Part shown: piece after piece, positions 1 through 10,916 of the stretch
Layout of the letters: every line of letters begins with the position of its first letter
Position numbering within the stretch: position 1 is the first letter of the stretch
From: Sordaria brevicollis
Taxonomy: Eukaryota > Ascomycota > Sordariomycetes > Sordariales > Sordariaceae
Reading direction: 5' to 3'
Assembly: GCA_033439795.1 (NCBI GenBank)
Contig: JAUTDP010000004.1
Coordinates: 3,038,001 to 3,102,000 of the forward strand
DNA: 64,000 nt
Made by a program: the position numbers and the translations under genes
The notes under the pieces: model-generated
Databases searched by the model: none
What the model was told of the DNA's origin: nothing
What the model saw: the letters and a program-made list of their open reading frames with translations, nothing else

Positions 1-1
1 C

Positions 2-124
2 GTTAACATTGTGCTGGAGCGGAACGGGAACCAGAATCACCACAACCAACATTACGACAACCATAAGCATCAGGGGGATATGGATTACGATGTGGCTGAC
101 GAGAATCAGTGGGAGATGTCTTAG
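2..124 (+). CDS. 3' end of an unidentified protein-coding gene (partial)
   Basis: The second frame is open from the window edge to a TAG at 122-124 and gives 40 residues ending in WEMS. The residues are strongly hydrophilic and rich in Asn, His, Gln and Asp (a run of HHNQHYDNHKH type), as expected for the disordered tail of a fungal protein rather than for random DNA. The gene body lies outside the window, so neither function nor family can be stated. It points towards SEC5, so the two genes are convergent, with about 680 bases between their stops. An overlapping longer frame starting at base 9 is a shadow of it. Confidence 0.5.
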   Translation, partial: VNIVLERNGNQNHHNQHYDNHKHQGDMDYDVADENQWEMS

Positions 125-806
125 AAGGGAAATTTTGTTGAAGAAGGGGAGGTCCTGGAAGATGCTCCTTGAGGGATTGTCAGCAGTGCAATTATTTTGC
201 AAGGAACCGAGAAAATCAAGAGGGTTACCAGAGTATGACTGTGGCTCAAGGGTCTGGATAGTGCTCAGTCATGCAAGGCTTGGATCAGTCCAGGATGATG
301 CTCTTGAGAGCTTGATCATGTTGGTATTGGTGAGAATGCAAAAGCCATCAGTACAAGGATGCAATAACCGAGCATCAATAGAGAGAGAACAAAGCGGATG
401 AGCGCATCCATGCAGGAAATCATATGGAAGAAGCCTTTGGCGGGAAACACCCTGTCCTTCAAAACTATGTTTACTGCATTGTGTTATAACGAGTCGCTCA
501 TAAAAGAGATCAAGAAGAGAAACAGATAATTGCAGAATAAAGGCGTAAAGTGTACTTCTAGAACAAATAACTTTGTGGCTGTTATTGGGCATTCTGTATC
601 AATAGTTACCCCAGACAAATATGTTCTGCACTGTCACTGGCGGGCTGTGCTCATCAACAGTCCCCTTCAAACAAGTTATGATCCATCTGTAGTTTCGAAC
701 CCATTTTGATGACAAGCGACCACACATATCCATTTGGTGATAATATATATCAAGCATTATTGCCGATCATCGTGTCAAGATCTCCTTACTACATATATTC
801 CCGACT
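125..806. other. Intergenic space between two convergent 3' ends
   Basis: This stretch should hold the 3' untranslated regions of the partial gene on the left and of SEC5 on the right. No reading frame here has a convincing protein-like composition, and I see no repeat or RNA gene. Confidence 0.5.
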
Positions 807-3800
807 CTACCTCTCACTCCCCGTAGTCCCATAGCTCCTACCCGTATCTCTGGTATCCGTCCTCTCTAAAGTCGCATAACTACGCGCCGTATCCCTCGTA
901 TCCGTTCTCTCCAAACCGCTCATATCACCGACCTGAGCAGCCAGCATCGCCGCAGACCCGGCCGAAGATCCAACGGCCGGAACAGAGCCCGGTGCACCAG
1001 CAGCAGCCGCCTTCTTGGGCTTCCTAAAGCATGCAAACTCGCTCTTGCTCGCCTCCCTTAGCCTTTTCAACACGGCCCTCATCTCCGGCAGCTCAGCCTG
1101 CAGTCTCGTTCTCGCCTCGTTATCCGTCCGGCTGTCCAGCTCCTGGTACACAGCGCTCTGCAGCTCCGAGGCACGGTCGGTCGTGTAGTGGTTCAGCGTC
1201 TGGGCGACAAACTCGACGTCGAGCGTGGCCTGCATGAGCATGCCCAAGTCGTAGCGGGCGCGGGTCTTGAACGCCTCGAGAAGCTCGCGCGACGTCTGCT
1301 CGAGCAAAAAGGAAAGCACTTGGCTGGTTAAAGAGGCAGCCGTTGTGGAGACCTGCGTGTGCACGAGAACGAGGTCGAGCAAGGCCTCGTAGATATAAGG
1401 CCGGACCTCGCGCGGCTTGGTGCCCGGCGGAGGCGGCCAGTTGGAGGCGGTCACGCCGGCGCGGATAATACTGCGCAGAGATTCGATCGAGGGGCGCGTG
1501 TAGGATTGGAATAAACGGGCGTCGATCTGCCCGAGGACGTCCCGGATAGTCTTGGTCTCGTCGGTGAGCTTGACGGAGAAGGCGTTTTCGAACTGGGTGT
1601 TGAGGTTGGGCACAACTTCGGAGCGGAGAGCCTGGAGGTTGCTGAGGGTGAGAAGCATGCGAACATTCTGGGGGGGTAATTGTTAGCAAGGATAGACTTT
1701 CGTGGTGGGGTTTGAAACCACTTACACTATCGCCGGCGTCAATGGTTGCGCCTCCGATGGTTGATACCCGTAGTCCAGAGGGGTTACTGGCAAGGACAAA
1801 ATCATTCGCGTCCATCGTCCAGTCATCATCTGGCTTCTTGATGGGCAGCTCTGCGTTTTCTACCATGCCATGGAGGGCCTTGTAGAGCGTAGTAACATAC
1901 TGACTCCGGACCATTTGCAACAGCTTTGTGGCGGGAGGTAGAACAATATCCTCGGCCCCGGGCTTGGTCATGGCCTCGGAAACGTAGAGAATCTTCTGCA
2001 TCCCAATGAGCAACGCGCCCTCGAAAGCGGCAAAGCTGGCAGGCATCTTTGTCACATCCTTGCGCATAGGTGACCTGTTCCAATCCTCTACGTACTTGAT
2101 ATTCTCGGAATCTCTGTTCCATGCGGCACAAAGAGCAGTCACGCATCTCTCCCTAGTTGCGCCCATGAGATTTCTCAGCTGCTCCAGTTCGGATGGATCA
2201 CCCTTGCCGACCGGAGCAAGAGAAGCCATGTCAGAAGCCCCGGATCCGACGAGAGTAAGCATTTTCGCAAGGTAGTGGGCTCCGCTGATGGAGTTGGACC
2301 AAGGTGGCCAGAACGCGAACTTCTCCCACGCTTCTCCTCGCTTCGGCGATGGAGGCGGAAGGTTATTTGGGTCGAGGTTAATAGGGACTCTCAGGGTTGT
2401 GGTTTGAATAGCTGGCCCTGGTGTTGTGGAAGGGTTCGGCGTGTTTGGCGTTGACGGCAGAGGCGAGACAAGCGCCGAGAGGTCTTCAGGCGGAGGGCCT
2501 GTAAAGAAGGATAGAACATGATCCTTGATCATGTCAACAAGCTCGACCGTGGCCCTCTGTAGTTCCAGGGAATTTTGTTGGGAGAGTCGATGATGGGCCT
2601 GTGATTCCCCCTTATAACCAACAGGGAGAGTTCTCTGAGTATTGCCGTCGATGAAGCCTTGTACTGTTTGCCAAAACTCGACCACTTCACCCAAGATGCC
2701 CTGAGGTGACATGAGGTTATTCATGAAAGCCACTACTGTTTCCCAAACCTCCAGGACCTCGGCTGAGTCAAATGTCGGTGTTTTGCTTTCGATAGACTGC
2801 CTACCGAGTGCTCTCAAATTTGTCGCTATTGACTGCGGGCTAGGCTTCTCAACATTTGCCAGACGTCGTCGCAACACTTCGATTTCAACCTTGGCCCTCT
2901 CTGCGGTAGATTGAATCCTGCTTTTCAAGTATTCAACCCGGCTTTGTAGCCACGTCCATATGGGGTTCTCCTCAGCACCTAGTTCCAGGAGAAGGGTAAT
3001 CAGGTCCATATGTTGATCATGCGCCTGTCCCGGCGTTGCGTCTGACTTGGCCATTGCCTGAGGTGATACGAGCCTTCGCCACACGTCTCTCTTGAAAGAC
3101 TGAATCTGCTCGTCGACATCATGCCACATTCGTGCTGCGAGGAGGATTTTGTAGAGCTGTGCCTCCGTAGGTTCGCCTGATCCGATACTCTGGGCGATTT
3201 GCTTCGCTTCATCAGCGAATCTTCTCGCCCTATTATACTCCTCAACGAGACTCTCGTGATCTTTCCGCTTAATACTCTCGGCCAAGGCAGCACTGATCTC
3301 GACGTAGTCTTTGTAGGTGTCGAGAAAAGACCCCATGGTTTTCAAGTGTTCCTCCTTTTCCCGTCCGCCCAATGCAGGTCCCCAGAAGTCCTCAGCCTTC
3401 GCAGAAACATCGAGCAAGGGAGCCTTCACGCCCATGACGCCATACTCGCTCTCCCTTATCAAGGCATTCTTCTTTCGGTTGTCAGACGTCGGAGCCGTGG
3501 GGCTTGCCAAACCGCCAGCGGCACCAGGACCTCGAAAGCTACTCCTGCTGGCGTGTCTTTCGTGAGCTCTGGGGCGCGGAGCTGCTGGCTCAGCACCGCG
3601 GTACTTCATCTCCTTGTAAACATTGTCAATTGTAGCCTTTGCTCGGACAAATCGTTCGAAATTCGATTCGACGAGCACCTTGAGGGACGCCGACTTTTGG
3701 TCAATAGACTGGTTCAGTACTTCTAATCCATTAAGTAACGCCTCGGTACTGTCAGTCGCATGCACCTGGGAGAGGAAAAGCGCCGGAGAGAATGTCGTCG

Positions 3801-4243
3801 ATGAAAGAAGGAATCGGTTTCCTAGATAAAGCCATTGTGTGTTAACGATGGTGTCTCCCTTCCGCCTATTGGCCGCTGTCCTCGACATGCGCAGCCGTCG
3901 ACGAGATCAACTCACGGAGCTTTGAGTCATCCTGCAACGGAACTCCCATCTGCTTCAAGGTCCGTACCACACTGTCGGTGGTGCCCAAAGGGTCGGGTTC
4001 GTCCCTCTGAACCAGATTACCAACACCACTGGCCGACGTTTCGGAACCAGGTATCACACTATGCCTGTTGCTCACCACCTTCTCCAGCGCCTGGAACCTT
4101 GACTTCCTCCTGTTGGCCTTTTGCTTCGCCGTCTCATCGTCGGAAACATCGCTGTTGTTGTCCTTCTCGGCCGGCCATTCGACAAGGTTGAGAGAGGAAA
4201 CTTGATAGAAGTCGAGGATAGTTCGCTCTGTGTCGGCCGCCAT
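807..4243 (-). CDS. SEC5: Exocyst complex component Sec5
   Basis: Three exons on the minus strand: 4243-3916, 3821-1726 and 1667-807. The introns are 94 bp (GTGAGT..TCTAG) and 58 bp (GTAAGT..CCCAG). Exon lengths 328, 2096 and 861 sum to 1095 codons, giving 1094 aa. Sec5 belongs to the octameric exocyst, which tethers secretory vesicles to the plasma membrane at sites of polarised growth such as hyphal tips. The start MAADTERTILDFYQ, followed by an acidic stretch and a DEPDPLG motif, leads into the conserved block NRFLLSSTTFSPALFLSQVH, then SIDQKSASLKVLVESNFERF and the VRAKATIDNVYKEMK segment typical of fungal Sec5. The first splice rejoins LR to NRFLLSS and the second joins GDS to NVRMLLTLS, both expected for the family. 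The C-terminus carries a duplicated 15-residue repeat. Family assignment is from recalled conservation, not a search. Confidence 0.9.
825..914 (-). repeat. Two-copy 45-bp coding repeat at the Sec5 C-terminus
   Basis: Residues 1060-1074 and 1075-1089 of Sec5 are near-identical 15-mers starting LERTDTRDT, differing only at Ala/Gly positions (ARSYAT against GRSYGT). The duplication is visible in the DNA as a 45-bp direct repeat. It is Thr/Ser/Arg rich and probably disordered. It may be length-variable between strains. Confidence 0.8.
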
Positions 4244-5431
4244 GATGTCGGTTCTCCTCGTCCGCCCCTAATACTGAGTCCTGTCGATCCTCGGCTCTCG
4301 AACAGTCGCGTTTCGCTATCCTCGCTGTTACCGTGTCCGTATATCAAAATGAGTGCGTCCGTCCTGCGGGCCAGTTGTATCCATGTGTTTCGTGTATCGT
4401 AATTAAAACGTGATGTCGTATGTCGAAACCTTATCCGACAGTTTCTTTGGCGTCCCTTGTTTCCTCCGTCCTCGGTCAGTCACCCTGACACCACTGTGGT
4501 TGATGGGATTGGGGGCGCTTGGCAGCCCAGGGGTTCAGTGGAGCATTTGCGGGGTGAGCGCTATCGCGTGTCTAAAAAGGGTGCTCGCGCGTCAAGTCTC
4601 GAGCTGGAGCTGCACGGGCGGGCAATGCTAGGTGCTGTGGTCGGGTGCTTGTACTCACCGCGAGCGGTCAACAGCAATTCGTTGGGATGGATAGAAGTAC
4701 CGGAGAGGTTGACGGTGAGGCAGGTGAGAGCCTCAAAACGCAGGCACATGGAAGCGGAGGCCACCGTACACACTACCTAGAGGTAAGTACAGAAAAGGAG
4801 GCTGCACATGCTACAGAAGGCTTCCTTCCTTCCGTCTCGCCCGGTACGTACCCCATCTTTAATTAACTCCTTGCAGGGCATGCGGGATGCTCGGGCGCGA
4901 CTGACAAAGTGGCATATTACATAATACCTACGTAGGGACGCAGTAGCTCGCTCGAACTGTGGGAATTGTTAGCAGTTTGGCGCTGATTTAGTGCGCATCC
5001 TTAGCATTCATTAGCTTCGGGGGCGGCCCGGCGATTGTCAAGGAGATACGAAAGTCCGGCTAGCTTGCGGTACGAGTGGGGTTGAGAAGACGTCAGGTTC
5101 GCCCTACGGCGAGAAGTGGAAGCAGCGAAGAAGTGGCAGACGGCGGATTGACAGCAGCTAGGCGGGCCAAGCCTTGCATTGACTGGCGCATCCCAGGCTG
5201 CGCACGGTCCAGATGAAATGGGCCCAAAAACTTGTACTGGTGAAGGTGGTGGGCTGGCGCGCTGGTTGGCTGTTGCTTTGATTTGCGGGAAGACCTCCAT
5301 CACTTTTTACCTCATCCACGGACTTTTCCCTGATCCTGATATTTCTCTGTATCCGTCCTCACCTCCTACATTCCTTTCCTCCGTACACATCAGGGTTCTC
5401 CGGGAAGAGGTGTCACGTATAATTCTCCAAA
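4244..5431. promoter_or_regulatory. Shared divergent upstream region of SEC5 and IDH2
   Basis: About 1.2 kb separates the two start codons, which point away from each other, so both promoters must lie here. The stretch just before IDH2 (about 5300-5430) is rich in CT runs, as fungal leaders usually are. I see no clear TATA box and no convincing small gene. The short frames here overlap one another on both strands and look non-coding. Confidence 0.5.
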
Positions 5432-7012
5432 ATGCTCGCCCTTAGATCAATTGCCGCTCCTGCGCACCGCCAGGCCTTCCGCGCCGCTCCCCGCGCCGTC
5501 TCGGTTTCCTTCCAGGTATGATAAGAAGCTACCAAGCAAGCAACAGCACGGGATGGAACATTGCAGATTTTTACTCTCACCTCCCTGTTGTATCCGTGAT
5601 GCTGCGGTTATGTTGTATAAAGCCATGGAGAAACCCAAGCTAACTCTTATCTCTTGGTCTTACAGAACCGTTTCTACTCTTCCCGCGTTGCCCAGTTCAC
5701 CGGCCAGAAGGATGCCAGCGTAAGCCGTCCTGCTCCCGCTTTCTCGACGAAAGGAAGGCTTTGCGACAGCGCATGACGACGGGTTGTTGAGTCTGAAAAC
5801 TAATCAGACCTGGTCGCAAAATGCTGCTGTTTCGGGGTTACGGATGGATTGCTAAACATTTCAACAGGGCAAGTACACTGTCTCCTTGATCGAGGGTGAT
5901 GGCATTGGTCCCGAGATCGCCGTTGCCGTCAAGGACATCTTCGCCGCCGCTCAGGTTCGTCCAAATCCTCTCCCATGCGCCCTGCACGTCGTGCATGTGC
6001 AAGGCTTCGACGCGTGGCTCGCTAACACTCAAAGTTAGACCCCCATTAACTGGGAGCCTATCAACGTCGACCCCATCCTCAAGGACGGCAAGACCGCCAT
6101 TCCTGATGCTGCCATCGAGTCCATCCGCCGCAACAAGATTGCCCTTAAGGGCCCCCTCGCCGTATGTTGTCCTCTTGGTCTCAATTCGCAGAGATGGCAG
6201 CCTTACTGAACCTCGTCCAGACCCCCATCGGCAAGGGCCACGTTTCCCTCAACCTGACCCTCCGCAGGACCTTCAACCTTTTCGCCAACCTCCGTCCTTG
6301 CCGCTCCGTTGCCGGCTTCAAGACCCCCTACGACGGCGTTGACACCGTCCTTATCCGTGAGAACACTGAGGGCGAGTACTCTGGCATTGAGCACGTCGTC
6401 GTCGATGGTGTCGTCCAGTCCATCAAGCTCATCACCCGTGAGGCTTCCGAGCGTGTCCTCCGCTACGCTTTCGAGCAGGCCCGCGCCATCAACCGCAAGA
6501 AGGTCCGCGTTGTCCACAAGGCCACCATCATGAAGATGTCCGATGGTCTCTTCCTCAACACCGCCCGCGAGGTCGCCAAGGACTTCCCCGATATCGAGTT
6601 CGATGCTGAGCTTCTCGACAACACCTGCCTCAAGATGACCACCGACCCCACTCCCTACAACGACAAGGTCCTCGTCATGCCCAACCTTTACGGTGACATT
6701 CTTTCCGACATGTGCGCCGGTCTCATCGGTGGTCTCGGTCTTACCCCCTCCGGCAACATCGGTGATGAGTGCTCCATCTTCGAGGCCGTCCACGGCTCCG
6801 CCCCCGATATTGCTGGCAAGGGTCTCGCCAACCCCACCGCTCTTCTCCTTTCTTCCATGATGATGCTCCGTCACATGGGCCTCAACGAGTACGCCGACAA
6901 GATTGAGAAGGCTGCTTTCGACACCCTTGCTGAGGGCAAGGTTCTTACCGGTGATCTTGGTGGCAAGGCCTCCACCAAGGACTTCACTTCCGCTATTATT
7001 GACAGGCTATGA
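5432..7012 (+). CDS. IDH2: NAD-dependent isocitrate dehydrogenase subunit 2, mitochondrial
   Basis: Five exons: 5432-5515, 5666-5719, 5868-5954, 6039-6161 and 6221-7012 (28, 18, 29, 41 and 264 codons with stop), giving 379 aa. The enzyme is the catalytic-type subunit of the mitochondrial IDH octamer, which converts isocitrate to 2-oxoglutarate with NAD in the TCA cycle. Residues 1-36 are rich in Arg, Ala and Ser and lack acids, which fits a matrix-targeting peptide with RFYSSR near the cleavage site. The dehydrogenase core starts at [16 protein letters not shown]. The segment [16 protein letters not shown] marks subunit 2, whereas the regulatory subunit has a REQTEGEYS form. The family signature [10 protein letters not shown] begins at about residue 271. 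All four introns fall in the first third of the gene and all are phase 0. Preferred third bases are mostly C, suggesting strong expression. Length is close to the yeast protein (369 aa). Confidence 0.95.
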
Positions 7013-8481
7013 TACCATAACTTTTCCTGTAATGCATTTTTTTGGGTAGTGGGGTTACTGTAGTAGACTGTATCAAGACGATCTATTCCCTTTGTTTATA
7101 AGCTCAAATAACGGCGGTTGTTTTCGTTGACACAGTTGAATTTCACAAAGGCGTTTTGTGGTCCCAATGCCGATACTCCTATGCTCTTTCAAGTCGTTCT
7201 GCGTCGTGTGCTTTGAAGCCTGGCTTTGGCTTGGAAGGCTCCTTTAGGTTTTTTTACTTGATGACCTTGCGCATGTGGAAAAGCCCTCTCCATATTCCCT
7301 GGAGAGTGCTCTAGCCTTGACAGATACCCTAAGACGAAGCTGATCTGCTGTTTTTAGGAGGCCTCGGTGCCTTGACTGAGTTGGAGTTAAAAAGATGGAC
7401 ACAACGAAAGTCCGTACTGATTTACTCTAGCCAGGGACGAGACAGTTCGCGGCTATATCAGGATGCTCGTAGGAACAACATTTTCTATAATCGATCTATG
7501 TTGCCACACTTTGGTTTCGAAGGTGCAGTCGTCACCGCTCGAGTATAGAATGAGCCGTGAGGCGGGCATGCCGACCGAAATATCGCAGAGTACATCAGCG
7601 TTGTCATGACGGGTACATACATGCAAATGGAGACAAGCTGCCGATGACCGAGTATCTGGCGGTGATGGCTCATGGCACAAAACCCCCTTACCCCCACAAG
7701 TGGGCTCAAACTCCCCGTCCTTACCCGTGGGTGACAGTTTTGGTCTAATGCAGGAGCCGGGACGGGAATTGGGGTCGTGTCAGTCAAGTGTCCCCCACTT
7801 TGTCCCGAGAACAACATTGAAGTCATTCCCATTCGTCCTTTTCCCGAGGGGAAGTTTTCCATTCCTCATCCTTGCAGAAGTCAAGTTGAGGGATCAGATC
7901 CTGCTACTGATCAGCGCAAGTTTTGTTCGAGTGTCAAGTTCTCCATGTCTCAGAGAATTTTCCCTGTTCTTCATATGCAAGACGTGTAAAGCAGGTCTAG
8001 AGTGTGAAACTCACCGAGTTGGAGTTGGGACAGACCCTTCTCTTTAGGCAAAACTGAGTTACCGATACCGGAGAATTAAGTACCTCCTGTCAAGGCACAA
8101 GCATATGATGATGGAGATGAAGGCACGAGTCAGTCTAGACCAGCTCCATCATCTTTCTAGTCTAATTCTCTGTTCTTTCTAGCGACTCTGAGAACGGACC
8201 CTATCGACCTTCCATGTGCTGTCCCGCCGTTCCTCAAAATTTTGCTGTGGCCGCGCCGCGATATGCCGATGTTTGAGACTCTTTCTCTCGTGCGGGATGT
8301 GGGCGGATTGATTGGTTCATCTCTTTTCTGCTTCCACCAGAGATTTTGCTCTCACCAATGAAAACTGGATATGGACACCCTGTACTTCCGTTTGGGGAAA
8401 GCGGTATGGAGATGGCATGACGTCGCTCCACCCGAGAAGAAACTGACGATAACTGTGTTCAACTTTTTTTTTTTTTTGCTT

Positions 8482-8567
8482 TCAGGGTTATACGTGTGCT
8501 TCAGGGTTATACGTGGGCTCCAGAACCAAATTGTGCGGGTGCTATCACAACCCTGAAGCCCACACAT
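8482..8567. repeat. 19-bp tandem duplication with a nearby inverted copy
   Basis: TCAGGGTTATACGTG starts at 8482 and again at 8501, a 19-bp period preceded by a T14 run. About 40 bases further on, AACCCTGAAGCCCAC (around 8550-8564) is close to the reverse complement of the second copy, so the stretch could fold into a short stem. No coding role is visible. Confidence 0.7.
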
Positions 8568-9652
8568 CGATTTACAGGTCCAGATACCCGGGTTTTATTC
8601 CCTTCAGCAACAGGTTCCATGAATGTTTCTAGAATAGGGGCTCGGCACCGAGAAGAAGCCGGCGCTTCTTTCCACCAATTCATTCGGAAGGTGCGGATAT
8701 GACGGCAAATCACTTGAAGTTCATCACTCAACCGCCACATTTCATGGATATAGACGCGAAGAGCGCGATGCCAAGTCAACTGCCAGCCACGTACATGGCG
8801 TAATATTACCAAACTCCTTCCCTTCCGCTTCACCCTTCAAAAGTCAGTGTGTACTCTCATGATTCATCTTACGAAATGTTTCCAAGGTTTCTCCATTATC
8901 AGTAATCAGCGTATTTGGCCTCTTCGCGGTCAACCTGTCGACGCTTCTTCAGTCTTACTAACGTAAACAGGTAAGTCGGATACTCGGCAGCCAACGTCCT
9001 GTCTCGTGGCGGGCGCACATCACATAAGCGCATCATCCGTTCACGAAATTGTGTCTCGGAGGCGGGAGGCGCCCCATAGTTCCCTAGAGAGTATCAGACA
9101 TCTCCGTGGAAACTCCTCTCCCCCGACATATCATTACGATCTGATATCTCACGATACAGGCAGGCTGGCTTTGAATGGTGGCAACGAACAGGGTAATCCC
9201 GCGCTTCCGCCTTACTAACCAGGTTCGCCATCCAAGCGCAAGATCCGGATCGGAGGGAGCGGCGGTGGAAAACGTCCAGAAGGCCTGGAGGTTGGCCAGG
9301 AATACAACACATCGAATTTGGGTGAGAAGTCGCATCATTGATTCAACATGTACCTTGACCTGACCGCGATGGGGAGAAACACAGAACTTGGAACTCGGGA
9401 TCGCGGTATCAATATAAAAACTTACTATGAAGAATCTCGATGATTCATATTCTGTATGATTCGGATGCCATGCATTTCATCCAAGCTCCAAGTACCGAGT
9501 CTCTGGTTCACTGTCTCAAATCAAAACAAGTGTTCGAGGTTAAGTCATGAAAGCTGCAAAATAAGCTCTGTGGCCAGGCCCGAGTTCCAACCCTTCTGAC
9601 TGCCCAAAGTGCACATCCGCAAACTCCTGAATCCCCAGTGTCTCTTCGTCTG

Positions 9653-9675
9653 CCCCCCCCCCCCCCCCCCCCCCC
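9653..9675. repeat. Homopolymer of 23 C
   Basis: An uninterrupted run of 23 C residues, an unusually long G/C homopolymer for a fungal genome. Its length is a likely assembly or sequencing uncertainty. It sits in non-coding DNA. Confidence 0.95.
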
Positions 9676-10431
9676 TCTAAGGGGATCTCGACTTGCCGAA
9701 CCCCGCTCATTGACAGCGTTATACCCATCATTCACAGAGCCAGAGAAGTTGCCAATGTTCTAGAGACGTTTGGTCAGATCCAGGACACATAAGAAAGCCC
9801 TGAGATTCCAGGAATAACCTGGGCTGTCTTTCTCTGGGAATTTCCAGAAAATCTCCATGTCACGTACCGGTTACGCCAGGGTCTGGTGCTGTACATAGTG
9901 AGCTGCCGACATCAAGGCGGGGTGCGAATGGCCAGTCTCCCACGCATGACAATTGGATCATTGAAACAGTAGAACGGGATTAACGCACAAAAAGAAGTCC
10001 CGAGGCATTGGTCTCGCGTTGGTTATCAGCCACAGACCATCCAGGGGCCTTGTGCTTTCGAATTCGAAGACCGTTCCCCCCCCGCGCGAGATAGCGCGAA
10101 GGTGGCCGGGATACCGGGGGTTTCGATGCTGCTGCTAGAAGCGCAGATGCAGGACGGCGTGGGTCCTCAGCTTGCTAACAAATCGCTCATTACAGTAAAC
10201 CATCCAATGTCCTTGTTTAGGGCCAGGTCCTCGCCCGTGATCCCCTCTTTTTCACGTTCTGCTTGTTGCAGCTGTCCTCCTCACAACTTGCGCGCCCTAA
10301 AGCAGGGCCCACAAGCCTTTTGATCGGTTCCGACTGGTTCCATGTCTAGTGACACGGCCTGTGGGACATGGTCGGGAGAGCTCAAGGAGCCTCCGACTTG
10401 ACTTGCCCTCCGCGGCCTTCATATTTCCAAC

Positions 10432-10438
10432 TATATAA
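10432..10438 (+). promoter_or_regulatory. TATA box of the 75-aa protein gene
   Basis: TATATAA lies 179 bases before the ATG at 10617. It is followed by a CT-rich stretch that would hold the start site, then a leader rich in C, A and T with no ATG before the gene's own. This is the layout of a strongly expressed fungal gene. The start site itself is inferred. Confidence 0.55.
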
Positions 10439-10616
10439 CTACTTCTCCCTTCTCTTCTCCAATCTTCACTCCAAAATCAGCTCCGTCTTCCACTCTTCAC
10501 AATTTTCTCAAACTCAAAATCTCTCAAAAGTCCCTCGTCTAGTAGACGCCAACGCAACCTCTCCTTACAACTCTTCATCCAAGACTTCTTCAAGTTCTAC
10601 ACCCACATCCAACACA

Positions 10617-10916
10617 ATGTCTGGTTCCAAGGTTGCCGCCCCTGCCGCTCAGGACACTCGCATCAAGAGCATTCTCGAGCAGGGTGCCGTCAAGTTCGTC
10701 ATCAAGACCAAGGACCAGAAGTGGCAGTGCACCCTTCTCGATCGTGCTACTCAGTAAGCCTCCCTCCGCCATCAAGTACCTTTGACAATGTTCATGGTAG
10801 GCTTGATGCTAACTGATCACCACAGCGAGAAGATGAAGGCTCAGAAGGAGGGCTCTTCGGCTGCCTCCATCTCCGGTTCCGAGTCCGGAAGCTCCGCCTC
10901 GGGCTCGTCGCACTAA
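10617..10916 (+). CDS. Small conserved-looking protein of unknown function (75 aa)
   Basis: Two exons, 10617-10753 and 10826-10916 (137 + 91 = 228 nt, 75 aa). The 72-bp intron has a GTAAGC donor, a GCTAACTGA branch site and a CACAG acceptor. The split codon (CA|C, His) keeps the frame. Residues about 15-46 form the conserved-looking core, with TRIKSILEQGAVKF, then a Lys-rich segment and WQCTLLDRAT. The tail after about residue 55 is Ser/Gly rich and ends SGSSH. There is no signal peptide or membrane segment. Codons are strongly biased to C at the third base, and the promoter has a TATA box, so abundant expression is inferred. I recall similar short proteins in other Pezizomycotina but no assigned function. 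The long 5' leader and short protein could suit a stress- or development-induced gene, which is a guess. Confidence 0.8.

Larger units (their letters stand above)
7013..10616. other. Gene-poor stretch downstream of IDH2
   Basis: About 3.6 kb with no gene I can support. Short frames on both strands overlap one another, have mixed composition and lack plausible splice partners. It begins with the IDH2 3' untranslated region and ends with the promoter and leader of the small gene at 10617. Within it are a 19-bp direct repeat with an inverted copy (8482-8567) and a run of 23 C (9653-9675), listed separately. The last 200 bases are pyrimidine rich and carry a TATA box. Confidence 0.5.

Noticed and set aside
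9..401. 130-aa frame at the left end
   Set aside because: It overlaps the real coding tail at 2-124 in another frame and then runs through intergenic DNA. Composition is not protein-like.
6203..6874. Long antisense frame (223 aa) across IDH2
   Set aside because: Mirror of the C-ending codon bias of IDH2. The sense protein is unmistakable.
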